Assembly (NCBI RefSeq): GCF_932526225.1
Contig: NC_064039.1
Coordinates: 1,698,001 to 1,762,000 of the forward strand
Direction of reading: 5' to 3'
From: Nematostella vectensis
Lineage: Eukaryota; Cnidaria; Anthozoa; Actiniaria; Edwardsiidae
Length of the DNA stretch: 64,000 nucleotides
Part shown: positions 24,801-35,236 of the stretch, one piece after another
Layout: each line of letters starts with the position of its first letter
Numbering within the stretch: the stretch's first letter is position 1
Position numbers and translations under genes: made by a program
The notes under the pieces: generated by a model
Seen by the model: only the letters and a program-made list of their open reading frames with translations
What the model was told of the DNA's origin: nothing
Database searches by the model: none

Positions 24801-26053
24801 TGCTCATTTGTAGAACAATTGTGGTGGGGTAATCTGAAGTTGCTCAAAATAAGGTACCCCCCACGCTACACTCTTTGTGCTTCAACCATCCATTTCCATT
24901 GTCCCCAGCATTTCCTAACAAGCAGCAGCAATGTAATCCAATCACTTACAGCATGAACCTTCTGGTTCTGAAGTGGTTTTAAGATAATGCTTGGTTTTCT
25001 CAGTTCACTTAATGTCTGGCCCTCAGTGACATCGTGGCCAATATGCTGAGGGGTCTTTCTAGTAACCAGTACATCACAACTGTGACAATACAACCAGCTA
25101 CACTCCTTTGATTTGTGCTCCATCATTGCTCTCAACTCTTTGTCAATCTTCAGTTGCTGCTCATTAGGTCTTGACGCTGTAATGATGTCTTGGTGAGCTT
25201 TCTTCCTCACGTCAGACAATGTCTCATCCTCCCATTGAAAGAATGAGCAGGCCTTTCTATCCCTACACGCAGAGCAGGCAAAGAACAGACGAGGTTCACG
25301 ACCATCCTTGAAGAACCGCTCAAAGAGCAGCATTGGACCTTGAACAAAAATAACCAGGTTTATGGCATGTCAATTATACTGTACATAATAACAAAACATT
25401 TATCACTTACAGCATAAAGCAATCAAAAGCTAAACTGCAGAATACCCGTCCACATTTTTAAGGCCTCTAAATTTCAGTGGTCCGTGGTCCACAGTCAACG
25501 ACTACTTGTCTCACTTCGGACTGCGGACTGCGGACCCCACGGTAGCAATAGCTTAGATGACTTAGATATATTAACCAATGCTTCGTTCTTTAAATATGCA
25601 AAAACGACTGCGGACTATGGACAGTGGACCACTGTAGCAATACCTTATATGACTTAGATATATCCATTAAAATTTTGTTCTTTAACTAAACAAAGACGAC
25701 TTAGGACTGCGGACTTCGGACCACGATGACTTATACCACTTAGATATAATGTCCTCACTGCGGACCACAATGACTTATACCACTTAGATATAATGTCCTC
25801 ACTGCGGACCACAATGACTTATACCACTCAGATATAATGTCCTCACTGCGGACCACGATGACTTATACCACTTAGATATAATGTCCTCACTGCGGACCAC
25901 GGCAGTAACTTGGCTCCACAGTGGAAAGGTATTCTGAAGGTGCTGTGAGTTTCGTATCTTACCGTGAGGACACTCGGGGATTTCTCTGCCTTCTCCCTGC
26001 AAAATATACACACTGACGCCTAGCCTCTCTGTAGCAGCGTGTTGAGTGGCCAT
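14603..26053 (-). CDS. ZCCHC4: ZCCHC4, 28S rRNA adenosine N6-methyltransferase
   Basis: Orthologue of the nucleolar methyltransferase that makes m6A on 28S rRNA. Exons (high to low): 26053-25963, 25338-24950, 24418-24327, 24208-24130, 17667-17445, 16991-16894, 16378-16251, 16133-16058, 15948-15897, 15326-15269, 15202-15125, 14708-14603; phases close, 489 residues (human about 513). Seen in order: a GRF-type zinc finger (C28, H30, C52, C61, then FFQWED); a Rossmann methyltransferase region with the catalytic DPPF at 263-266 followed by [13 protein letters not shown] just before it; [10 protein letters not shown]; Cys/His-rich zinc ribbons; a CCHC knuckle (C435, C438, H443, C448); and a Lys/Arg-rich tail. 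All functional landmarks are intact. Exon 6 uses a GC donor (AAG/GCCAGT). Introns 4, 6 and 9 begin with tandem repeats. Confidence 0.93.
14765..14897. mobile_element. Foldback (inverted-repeat) element in ZCCHC4 intron 11
   Basis: Two arms of about 50 bp (14,765-14,814 and 14,849-14,897) are near-perfect reverse complements around a roughly 34-bp loop; the inner arm has gacgctca and tgagcgtc. Probably a small MITE. It would form a strong hairpin in the pre-mRNA. Confidence 0.75.
15704..15884. repeat. Trinucleotide microsatellite (GTT/ATT) in ZCCHC4 intron 9
   Basis: About 180 bp of ttg and tta triplets (aac/aat on the gene strand) that begin about 12 bp inside the intron from the exon 9 donor at 15,896. 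Long open frames across it (poly-Asn, poly-Val) are artefacts of the triplet repeat. Confidence 0.9.
16440..16925 (-). repeat. 74-bp minisatellite derived from ZCCHC4 exon 6 and its donor
   Basis: Seven copies of a roughly 74-bp unit. Each holds the last 30 or so coding bases of exon 6 (peptide [10 protein letters not shown]) plus the donor and about 44 bp of intron. The exon/intron point falls at 16,893 (the genuine site), then at about 16,758, 16,684, 16,610, 16,537 and 16,460; one further copy between the first two has lost the junction. Most copies have GC at the donor position; that near 16,610 has GT. Confidence 0.9.
17713..24145 (-). repeat. 34-bp minisatellite (about 190 copies) derived from ZCCHC4 exon 4 and its donor
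   Basis: The unit on the gene strand runs from the exon 4 end (GATATAGACCATAGATAT, coding DIDHRY) into GTGAGTATAGCACACT. The exon itself ends at 24,130 and is the first unit of the array. The array fills almost the whole 6.46-kb intron 4 (24,129-17,668). Some units vary (tatctaaagtc, tattttatggtc, tatacagtataag). A higher-order structure is visible: a long block recurs at about 18,284, 19,215, 20,415 and 21,482. The frames encoding [12 protein letters not shown]-type peptides are artefacts. Confidence 0.95.
25716..25905. repeat. 44-bp tandem repeat in ZCCHC4 intron 1
   Basis: About four to five copies of a 44-bp unit (landmark ctgcggaccac; phases at 25,761, 25,805, 25,849, 25,893). It ends about 55 bp short of the exon 1 donor. 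Unlike the other arrays it does not contain that junction. Confidence 0.85.
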
Positions 26054-26826
26054 TCTTTAATGGTAAGTATACTACAAGACAGAAGCACGAGAGCCGAGTT
26101 GTCACAAAAATTCCGCCATCTTGAAAAGTCGATAGTGAGTGGGACTGGGAATGCCAAAATAATTTACATGGGTTTCCTGTAGAGCAATTTACACAGGATA
26201 CCCAAGCTTTCTTCTCCGTTGATGGGGGACTCGAAGAAAACATACCCTTTCCATTTCGAACAAGGCAAAATGAATGAACAAATAACACGCAAAACAGCAT
26301 TAAGTATCACTGAAAGCCCTTGTAGATCTCGCTCCCTCTCCACTGCTCAAACTCTCGCCTAAGTGAAGCCTAACAATAAAGCAACCTGCCACCCCGCTCA
26401 GGGGCTCTATTGTATGACGTCACGGGCGGTCAGGGTGACGCCTTGATTAATAATGCATCCAGAAAAAAACGATCTTCAAGCCATAACAATAATCAAAATG
26501 GCGTTAGTATTTATGCTGGAAAAGTGAAAACATGGTCAAGGTATACGGTACAGGGGAATTAGTACCGGGGATTTGGTCCCTCCATAGATAGTAGGTGAGT
26601 GATGAGGAAATTCCTTGCACGCTTTAGGTTTATTTCCTGCTCTAAAAGATTCAGAAGTCTGTTTTATAAGACAATGAAAAGGAACACAGTAGAAAAAAGG
26701 CAGGCGGCGAGAAGGCACGTATGAATTATCACCAAAGGAAATAGTCCTATATATTCTTGTTATCTCATGTTATTTTTGTACGCGCCAGGGTGGTGTAGGG
26801 ACGCACGCTTGCCACTAGACAGGGCC
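26054..26826. promoter_or_regulatory. Divergent promoter region, ZCCHC4 (-) and CAP-1 (+)
   Basis: The 770-bp gap between two divergent genes. It has a minus-strand AAGATGGCGG at 26,113-26,122, the classic YY1/initiator motif of housekeeping promoters. The ATG within it would open a five-codon upstream frame. A CRE-like tgacgtca lies near 26,415. A role for either motif is inferred. Confidence 0.4.
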
Positions 26827-29800
26827 ATGAGACGAGCTTGGACGTTAAGGGTCTTTCTGCTGCTTGGCTTCCTGGCATTAGCTCCAGGTAAGGGCACCTT
26901 CCCACCCACCCCACCCCTAGTGGCGGTACAAGCCTTATTTGAGTTCAAGAAGTCTCAAAGAAAAGTTTGGTAACTTGTTGGAATATCTGATAAAGGCTTA
27001 CAACAAAATGCATGTGCATGTATTTCAGCATCGAAGATCCATAAGCGTAGACTACATATCACACACAGGGCAGGTGGAAAGACCTTAGAAGGTAAACATT
27101 TCTAGCAGCTTGGGTCATTAAGTGAACTCGGAAAAATACATGATAATAAGAAATCAAATGTACTAACAAGAAGAACATGACTAACGAATGTGTATTTGAT
27201 TATGGAATTATATGCTCTAAAATTATGTTAAGATTGTTAATTGAGATGACATCTAACACTGTAATTGCATGCAGACTTAGTTTCACTTGGAAAATTCTTC
27301 GACCCGCATGATATGAATGGACTTGTGCAGTCAATCAAACCCAAACTAGTGGAAGAGACTCACCAAGAGAGAAGTAAGTGCGCAATACCACCAGCCCTAC
27401 CCCCCTTCCAAGAGTTCTTGTACACTGAAGTAGCGTGTGATCGTGTAAAAATGTCGTGTGCATGTCTTCCCCGGGGATCAAGGGAGTGGAGACTAGAACC
27501 CAAGCATGTGCATGCATACATATGCATGTATTAACGTGCCATATCGTGTTCCTTAAAAAAAAAAAAACAGCTGTACATCTGAAGAAATGCGGACTCTCTC
27601 TTTTCTGATACATCTGGGATTTTTATGTTAACTGCATGTCTTTCTAACAGTGATGCTCCAGCAGAATGGCATCGAAGACATGTTCCCCTTAGACGCCACA
27701 GTGGAACTTGGACACCGCAAGAGGCTGCCACGCCCTATTGAGGCAACAGAGGTAAAAACAGCGGAAAAAGATGCATTTGGTGATAGCAACGATGATGAAG
27801 AGTACATGAAGGATATGCCGGAGTATAACGTGGAGACGAAAGCAGATTACAAGGGTAACGAGGAAGCGGCAGAATGGCTCATGAATAATCCCAACAAGTT
27901 CAATGTCATGCCTGAAGAGGATTCTAAAGGTCTGGTGTCAGAGGATGACCTGGCAAAGCAAGGGGCAATGAGTGATGAAGCGGATGCTAAAAGTGGCTCT
28001 GAAAAAGCACAAGATGTAGACGATTCAAAATTGTTATACACAGAAGATCCCATGAAACAGGGGGAACTAAACGATGATGTGAACTCTAAAGAGACATCAG
28101 ACAAGGTTAAAACGGGGGAAGACGATGATGAAGCTCAATATTCAGATAAAACGTTTTGGAACACTAAAAGTGAAGATGACCCCGAGAAAATATATTCAAA
28201 ATATGAAAAGTTCGCATCGGAGCTAGAAAAAAATGACGCGAAAACTGAGAGCGAGCGCGTGAAGGATGCCACAGACTTCCCACATGGCAAACATGCGGCG
28301 GACACTCCTAGCAACCATGACGTCACGGAGTTCAACGGTGACACAGAAGGTGACGTCACTATAACAAATGATGACGAGAATGCGGACACAGTGCAGCATG
28401 GAAAAATTTCTGTCGATGACAACAGGGAGAGTAAAGTGGCGAATAAACTTGCGGAGGAAGAGGAGGAGAGTAAAGAGGCGGAGGACATGGTCAGCGCGAG
28501 TAAGTCCATCGAGGAGATGATGAACAAGCTCCACATGAACACTGGCGACAAGGGTGATGGCCAGGAAAATAGCGACAAGGTAGTTTACCTCGCCGGATAC
28601 CCACGATTTTATGAAGGGAGCAGCCATAGGTTTCATTGTATTTGGCGATCCTAAGAAATGACCCACTTTCTGGCGGCCACGGGAAATAGGGGTACCAATG
28701 CAACCGAGGAATAGCCTAAAAAAATAAAAAAAGATATGTCTAAAATTGGGATACCCCTGGCTACGTGTTTGCACAGGTACGCATGCAGTAGCATGTAACA
28801 CCTCGTAATAGTTTAAATGAGCTCTATCTTCATATTTTAGGTAGTTGCTATCAAGGATTCACAAAATGACCTGTTTTCAGACTATCTATACCGTTTTTCA
28901 GACAGACTTTGCTAAGCATAAGCCGTCGTATGTGAAGGCATTGAAGGCATTCCTACACAAGGTTCATCAGAGCAAACCTCCCAAGCTAGTCCCAGTCTAC
29001 CGCATCACACACTTGCCTCGCTTGGGGCAAAAGGCCCTACGCCTGCGGCATAAAGCGACAGACGAAAGACCGGGGACATCACGGCAAAATATCCGGTAAG
29101 GCTACACACAAGCACGTGAAATCACGGCAAAACATACGAAAGGGCATTTAGCACAATGGGCGAATTCCCCAGCTTAGCCCTTACGCTTTAGATGACATGA
29201 TTCGACGCATGTCTAGATGGTACACATTTTTTTTTTCTATTCTTATCATGGAATGATTTTTTTAAATTTATTTCTATATTATGCTACGCACTTGTTGTAT
29301 TTTGTTTTTTTCGTCATTGTATGGGTGGAACTCTGTTCCTGGTCACTTTCCTCGATTCTGGCCTATTTCTCGTGCTTGAGCTACCTCATCTGCATCATCA
29401 TTACAGAAAAACCAATATAACCACAAAAGATCGATCCCAAAACTATAATATTTTTATCAGACAAGAAGATGATGACACTGGAGACCGTGACCCAACGCCC
29501 AGTGAGCTCAGGCATCTCGAGTCGCTGATGATAGAGAAGACGACAGGTGATCAAGACACACAGAGGGGAGGGGTCCCTGGAGTGGAAATGCTTCATCCAC
29601 AGATATCCCACGAAGGAGATCAGCGACATGGTATGTTGAATGCGTTAGAATAGATCACTTCCGATTGAACCCATTTTGGGAATATTTTAGTACTCTTTAT
29701 GAATGAAATATTGCCCCAATTAATTGAATATGGGAAGTGGTATATTGCACGGTTCCCCTTTCGTTCGCCACAGGTATCCCGAGCAGGTTTGGCGAGTGGA

Positions 29801-30850
29801 ATGGTTGGTCTACCTGTTCTGTGTCGTGCGGTAGCGGTAGCAAAATGCGAGCGAGGATTTGCCGCAAGCTCCCTTGTCAAAGTCGCGACCTTTACCAAAC
29901 TAAACCCTGTGCGCAGGATGTTTGTCCAAGTAAGTGGTGTGTGTGTGTGGGGGGGGGGGGGGGAGGGGGGAGTGGGGTTGGGGGGTGGTGGTGGGGAAAG
30001 CCAGCAGTTACTTGAAGCACATCAATTTTCTAAGTGTGACTTTTAAGGGAGTAGAAAGGTATAGGGGGTGGGTAGCCAGCAGTGTAGTGGGTAGCCTAAA
30101 CCTCCTTACTAGAGCTCACTACTAGCGCGTTACTGAAGGAATTATGAAAGAGGCTTTTCTGGCAAAGCCTACATCTATACAAATCCCCTTCGCCAACGTA
30201 TTATAACAAACCTTTCTTCGGTATCAGTACTTTATTATTTGCCTTTATACGTGCCTCGATAATTTTCATTACAAATCTTTCTTGGCCTGTTCACCTCCAT
30301 TTTTAAAATAACATTGCGCTCTATCCTAACAGGCGATTGGGTCAAAGAATCCTTATCAGCCCATAACAGACTGCGTTCCCGCCACCACTCGCCTCCTCTC
30401 ACCTGGTCCAAAACACTAGAGATAGAAGCCAAGCAAATAGCGAAGACACTCGCGTCCCGAGACTACATCGGCTCACAAGATCTACACGAGGACTCGGGCG
30501 AGAATATAGCTCAGCTCCGGGCCAACCCCGACTCGCTGCACTTGGCGCGAAAAGCAGTCGAGCTTTGGTATAATGAGGTTCGATCCTATAGCTTTGCGTA
30601 TCCCCAGCTGACTCCTAAGGATCGGCATTTTGTACAGATGATCTGGCGTAAGACTCGCGCAGTCGGGATGGCGCACGCCAGAAGTCCGAGTGGCGAGTAC
30701 ACGTTTGTAGTAGCGCTTTACGGTGGTCCGGGTATCGATCGCCGGACCTTACGCGCGAATGTGCTACGCGCGGGTAGATCACATGATGTTTATACGGAGT
30801 TTAGGGCAGTGATACCTAGAGTAGGACATCGCCATCACGCCATGCAGTAG
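26827..30850 (+). CDS. Secreted acidic/TSP1/CAP-domain protein (CAP-1)
   Basis: Exons: 26827-26887, 27029-27091, 27275-27373, 27651-28579, 28902-29095, 29461-29630, 29774-29929, 30333-30850; phases close, 729 residues. A signal peptide starts it (MRRAWTLRVFLLLGFLALA). Residues about 75-384 are a long Asp/Glu/Lys-rich low-complexity stretch with a dibasic RKR near its start. Residues about 508-556 are a thrombospondin type 1 repeat (WNGWSTCSVSCGSGSKMR, six cysteines). Residues about 560-705 are a CAP/SCP domain with GENIAQL and RHFVQMIW signatures. Exon 5 has two in-phase acceptors (28,881 or 28,902), differing by seven residues. The role is unknown; CAP proteins are extracellular. Neighbour CAP-2 is a paralogue with the same exon-1 phase. 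A GT/G-rich run follows the exon 7 donor. Confidence 0.82.
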
Positions 30851-31591
30851 AATGTACATAACGCAATCGACGAAGCGGGAGATTGGTATATTCGTATAAA
30901 TACGAATAGTAAGAAGTATATTATATTATGATTTAGTATGATTAGTATTAAGTTGCCGATAGTGTCAAAGGTAATCAGGATGCTTGGATAGAACAGCTGG
31001 CGTTGTTTTTGCGATGTGGGTTCTAGTGATGCTTTTTATCGAGAGGGTGATAAGGGTTCCATACATATAATCTCAAGTGAAAATGAAAACCAACATACCT
31101 CTGAAAAATAAGAACAAATACGTGGTCCACTTTGATCACGAAAGGTTCCTCTTTGAGGTAAAGTTAAAAAGACAAAACACGCATTACAGTTTATATCATT
31201 TCGGAAAAGCGAGAGAGTAAAAATATTGTCTAAACAAAAATTTAACATTTTAACATTTGGAAAGTGGAAAAGTTTATGGACTTTTGTTGTCGTTGTTATA
31301 AAGATGTCCTATTGCCTTGTTAACAATGTCACAACGTCGATTTCGGTGCACTAGGTACTTATGATGAGCTAGAGTTCTCATGAATAAAAAGTGTCAAGGA
31401 ATACAGAGTATATTGCCGTGTCTGCTGGTGTCTCTGAGTATATTGTAGTGTCTGCTGGTGTCTCTGATTTATGTTTTTACATAAAACTGGTTCCGCATTC
31501 ATGCTGCTTTACGGCTCTATTTATGTGTAGAAGGTTGAAATGTTTATGGTTGTATTGATGTCGTTCAAACGAAATGTTCCACTATGAAACA

Positions 31592-31701
31592 ATACTCATG
31601 AATAAAAAGCGGCAGGAATGCAGAGTATATTGACGATGTCTGTTTGCTGCTACTTTACCAAAAAATAGCCTCGCGTTCCTGCCACTTTATTCACATGAGT
31701 A
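31592..31701. mobile_element. MITE with about 25-bp inverted repeats
   Basis: The left end actcatgaataaaaagcggc is the reverse complement, with few changes, of the right end gccactttattcacatgagt. Solo left-end relatives occur at about 31,379-31,430 and 33,543-33,585 (tgaataaaaag then agagtatat), so the family has several copies here. Confidence 0.65.
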
Positions 31702-32318
31702 TTAAACACACAAAAAATCCCAATCGTTTCTAGTTTTTCTTAACAAAGCTAGACTAGTAGTTTTGTTGGGATATTAAAAAGAATAGAAAAACTACCGCTC
31801 ATTTAGCTCCCTCAAGACCTTATTGCGGCTACGGCACATTTAGCTTATTCAAGATCTTATGCGGCTACCGCTTATTTAGCTCACTCAAGACCTTGTGCTT
31901 GCCTTGCTTTAGCTTTTCTGGCTTTAGAATTTAACGTTTTACCCGCGAATCCTTAACGAACACAGGAAACCCGGTTCAATGCACTTTTTTTTGTAAAATT
32001 TCCACTTAGCCTTATTTATAGGACGCTCAGAGACCGTTGGCGTTACTCAGTGAAGCAAACGAGCGCCGACAGGGGCGTACGCAGCCTATAGGCCTGCAGT
32101 CACTGGACTCTTATTGGCATAACGAGTGCAACAAATCAAATGTTTACTTATTCATTTTTATGTACGTAGTTTTATATATATGATGAGGATAAAAACTATA
32201 ATTTTCTTAATCATGGTAGTCTACAGAAGATTTCCAAACATATTGTTATGTCGTTCAGTGCCACGCGACGACTGAAGTCCTATTTCAGATCGAGGATGAC
32301 AGAGGATCGTGTAATATT

Positions 32319-33515
32319 TGTACAGGACCCGAAATGATCCCAGGACCCGAAACGCTCCCAGGACCCGAAATGATCCCCAAAAGTACCCCAACTACTGATC
32401 CCGGGACCCGAAACGATACCGAGGAGTCCCCGAAATCAACCCCACGGAAATGCGGTAAGGGAAAGCAGAAGAAGCACTTCCAATTCTTAAAGCATAATTT
32501 AGGGTTGACAACCAATTTATTTCTAAATAACATGACTTAAAAAACTTAAATTCCAATACAATACTTCTATTTATTACATTGCCCCGGCGGTAAACCCATA
32601 AACAGAGTCCAAAACAAATACACAACTTTTAATTGCTACTGAAAGGAGTACAACATAAACATAGCACAGCCAAAGCACAGCCTTGCTCAGAACAACCAAA
32701 CTTTTGACCTTCGAAACATTTGCAGTTCCAACACATGACTCTGACACTATAAATCTCGTTTTCCGGTAAACATCACCCTAAAAATCTATATTCATTTGAC
32801 AACCAAACGTGTTTTTCACCACGAAATCCATGTTCACACGAGCGAATATTTACCGACAGCCGGTTTGGCCGAGAAGATGGAATTACAAAAGCACACTGAG
32901 TAATGCACTCGAACAACCCTTTTACTACCGTTGCAAAATATTAAGAGATGTGGCTTTTGTTGAAAGCAATATGTGAGTTTTGAATTTCCTTATGTAGTAG
33001 TGCGTACACCACTGCATGATTTCTCTCTATCTCTCTTTATGATAGGTCTTTCATTCACCGAACACAAACAAACATTTTCCTACGGGAAAGCAGAGGCATG
33101 TCTAATCTTTGGAGACATTCGTTTATGGCTTGTTATGTATGAATTATTTATTCACGCCTGGTTCTTCAAATTACCATCACGGGAATTTTTATTTGACCCC
33201 AATTGTTGACTCAACCAAGCTGTCGAAAGCTGTATTTCCCGCGCAGTCGTATATAAAAATCTTAATACTATGGTTTTAGTTAATTCAAATTTCTGGATAG
33301 TGACAAAAATGACGCTTAAATGTTTCATATGTTTTTAAAACTGAAAGCCAATCCTTCCACATTCCTTTTGTTTGTCCATTACCGCAATTCCTTGGGGTTC
33401 ATTTCGGGGACTCTTGGGGATCGTTTCGGGTCCCGGGATCAGTTGGGGTACTTTTGGGGATCATTTCGGGTACTGGGATCGTTTCGGGTCCTGGGATCAT
33501 TTCGGGTCCTGTACA
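32319..33515. mobile_element. Non-autonomous DNA transposon with long repeat-bearing inverted repeats
   Basis: Outer ends tgtacaggacccgaaatgat (left) and atcatttcgggtcctgtaca (right) are exact reverse complements. The match continues inwards with few mismatches for about 180 bp (to about 32,500 and from about 33,335). Each arm has internal repeats of a gatcccaggacccgaaa motif. The interior of about 830 bp has no convincing transposase. The superfamily cannot be assigned and target-site duplications are unclear. Confidence 0.8.
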
Positions 33516-35034
33516 GTACTACAGTACTCAAAAGCTGAATCTCTTATGAATAAAAAGGGGGATGTAGAGTATATAATTTTCAGTCAGCAGCATCATGAGC
33601 GATCCCGAAGGCGATGTCGATCTCGGAGGGAGGTCAGATCAGACGACCAGGTAGTTGAGATTACATTTGACATTTCACGGCCATCTTTTTTGAAAGGGAG
33701 GGGAGGGATGGAGAACGTCCCCATGCTTGATAACAGGCCGTTTTGATACGATTTACCAAAACTCTACCGATACTGGTAACCCATCTTTGCGGCGTTTTCG
33801 CCAACGCTATGTATGTAGTACGATGAAGTTAACCGAAGGTTCATTTGTGTCATATATGTTGTGTACCACACGTTGGGTACCCTGTGCGGGAGCGCGGTTA
33901 CTTAGCGGGCCAGAGTGTTCTCCAGCTGTATGAACAGGCTCGTTGATTATATGCTAAATAAAGGTTCATTCACACCTTCCTACATACTCAACAATTTGTA
34001 CTTCAGCGCTATGTATGCAATACGATGAAGTTAACCGAAGGTTTAATTTTATTCTAGCAATGATGACGACAGGAATGATAATCATATCAAGATCCCCAAA
34101 AAGAAAAAGGAAAAAAAAATCCCTCGTAAAATCGTAAAAAGTGCTAGTTAACCTAGCAAAAAGGGGAAAAGAAAATACAGAAACAAATGTGTAAAGCATA
34201 AACCTTTGTTTTTATGGTAATTTTGATACCTCTTCACATAAATGGTAACTCAAGATTGAATGTAAACAAAGAAGCTATAGGAAGCATAAATAGAGATGAT
34301 TAGAAAATAATCGTGAGAGGATAATTCAATGTTTTTCCTTGTTTGTCTTCACCTGAATTATGATTACCTTCACCTAACTTGGGGAAACAACACCAGCGAT
34401 GGTGGTATACACAGAACCTAAGTGTTGAATAAAGCACGTATTCGCACCAAAACTGGTTGCATTTTGTTCCTTTAGCGCCAGCTCTGTTCTTACGCGTTAA
34501 TTATATCACCACTTTCTTGTACCACTTTCAAACCACGCGTTTAAGTAACTCTAACCCAGAGTGCAATTATTCTACAGCCCGTGGCCTACTTAACATAAAA
34601 AAACTATGACATCGTTATGAGCCAATAGCGCGCATTTTATTGACTTTGGGAAAAAAAGCGATGCTGCTATACACGACCTGCTAACGGCACTCCAGTATTA
34701 GTCACCCCGTTGCAAGCCGCGCGAATAGCGCGCCGTGGACCCGTGCCCTGTGCCCCGAGACGAGAGGCGTAACGCTTTACAAGCTAGTTATTCGTGACTG
34801 ACCTTATGAAGTCATTCTACTCTCTAAATTGACGCTTGTGATTCCTGTTTTTCCCATTTCCATAGAGAAATAATTTTTAAAAGGTAAGTCTCAAATACAT
34901 TTTTCTCCATTATATTAATATATTTTATTATCCAGCTTCTATCTAAAATGATCTTTTAGAGAATTCTCGCCTAACGAGGATATGTTGTTAATGGGTTATC
35001 ATTGAAAGAAAACTTGACGCTTATCTCTGTGTCG

Positions 35035-35165
35035 TGTATTGTTGATAGTTTATTGTCTTGTCGATATAGTCGTTTATTGTTGATAGTTTATTGTCTTGTC
35101 GACTTAGTCGTGCATTGTTTGATAGTTCATTGTCTTGTCGACTTAGTCGTTTATTGTTGATAGGT
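35035..35165. repeat. 40-bp minisatellite upstream of CAP-2
   Basis: Four imperfect copies containing gatagtttattgtcttgtcg followed by acttagtcg, ending about 70 bp before the CAP-2 start codon. Confidence 0.8.
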
Positions 35166-35236
35166 TATATCTCCCAGACAATGCTCAGGCCGGATGGGCT
35201 TGGCAGCTTCAAATACTAGAATAAGCGTCAGGCGAT

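Larger units (their letters stand above)
30851..35236. other. Intergenic between the two CAP genes
   Basis: No gene is supported. It holds the 3' region of CAP-1 (AATAAA at 31,383-31,388), a MITE (31,592-31,701), a long-inverted-repeat transposon (32,319-33,515), a roughly 200-bp tandem duplication (33,790-34,040, marker cgatgaagttaaccgaaggt) and a 40-bp minisatellite before CAP-2. Confidence 0.5.

Noticed and set aside
28223-28801. 192- and 147-codon minus-strand frames opposite CAP-1 exon 4
   Set aside because: Antisense shadows of the acidic low-complexity exon, whose codon pattern keeps the other strand open.
33595-33652. Possible first exon (MSDPEGDVDLGGRSDQTTR) with a donor-like AG/gtagtt
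   Set aside because: It overlaps a MITE-family segment and has no plausible following exon before CAP-2.
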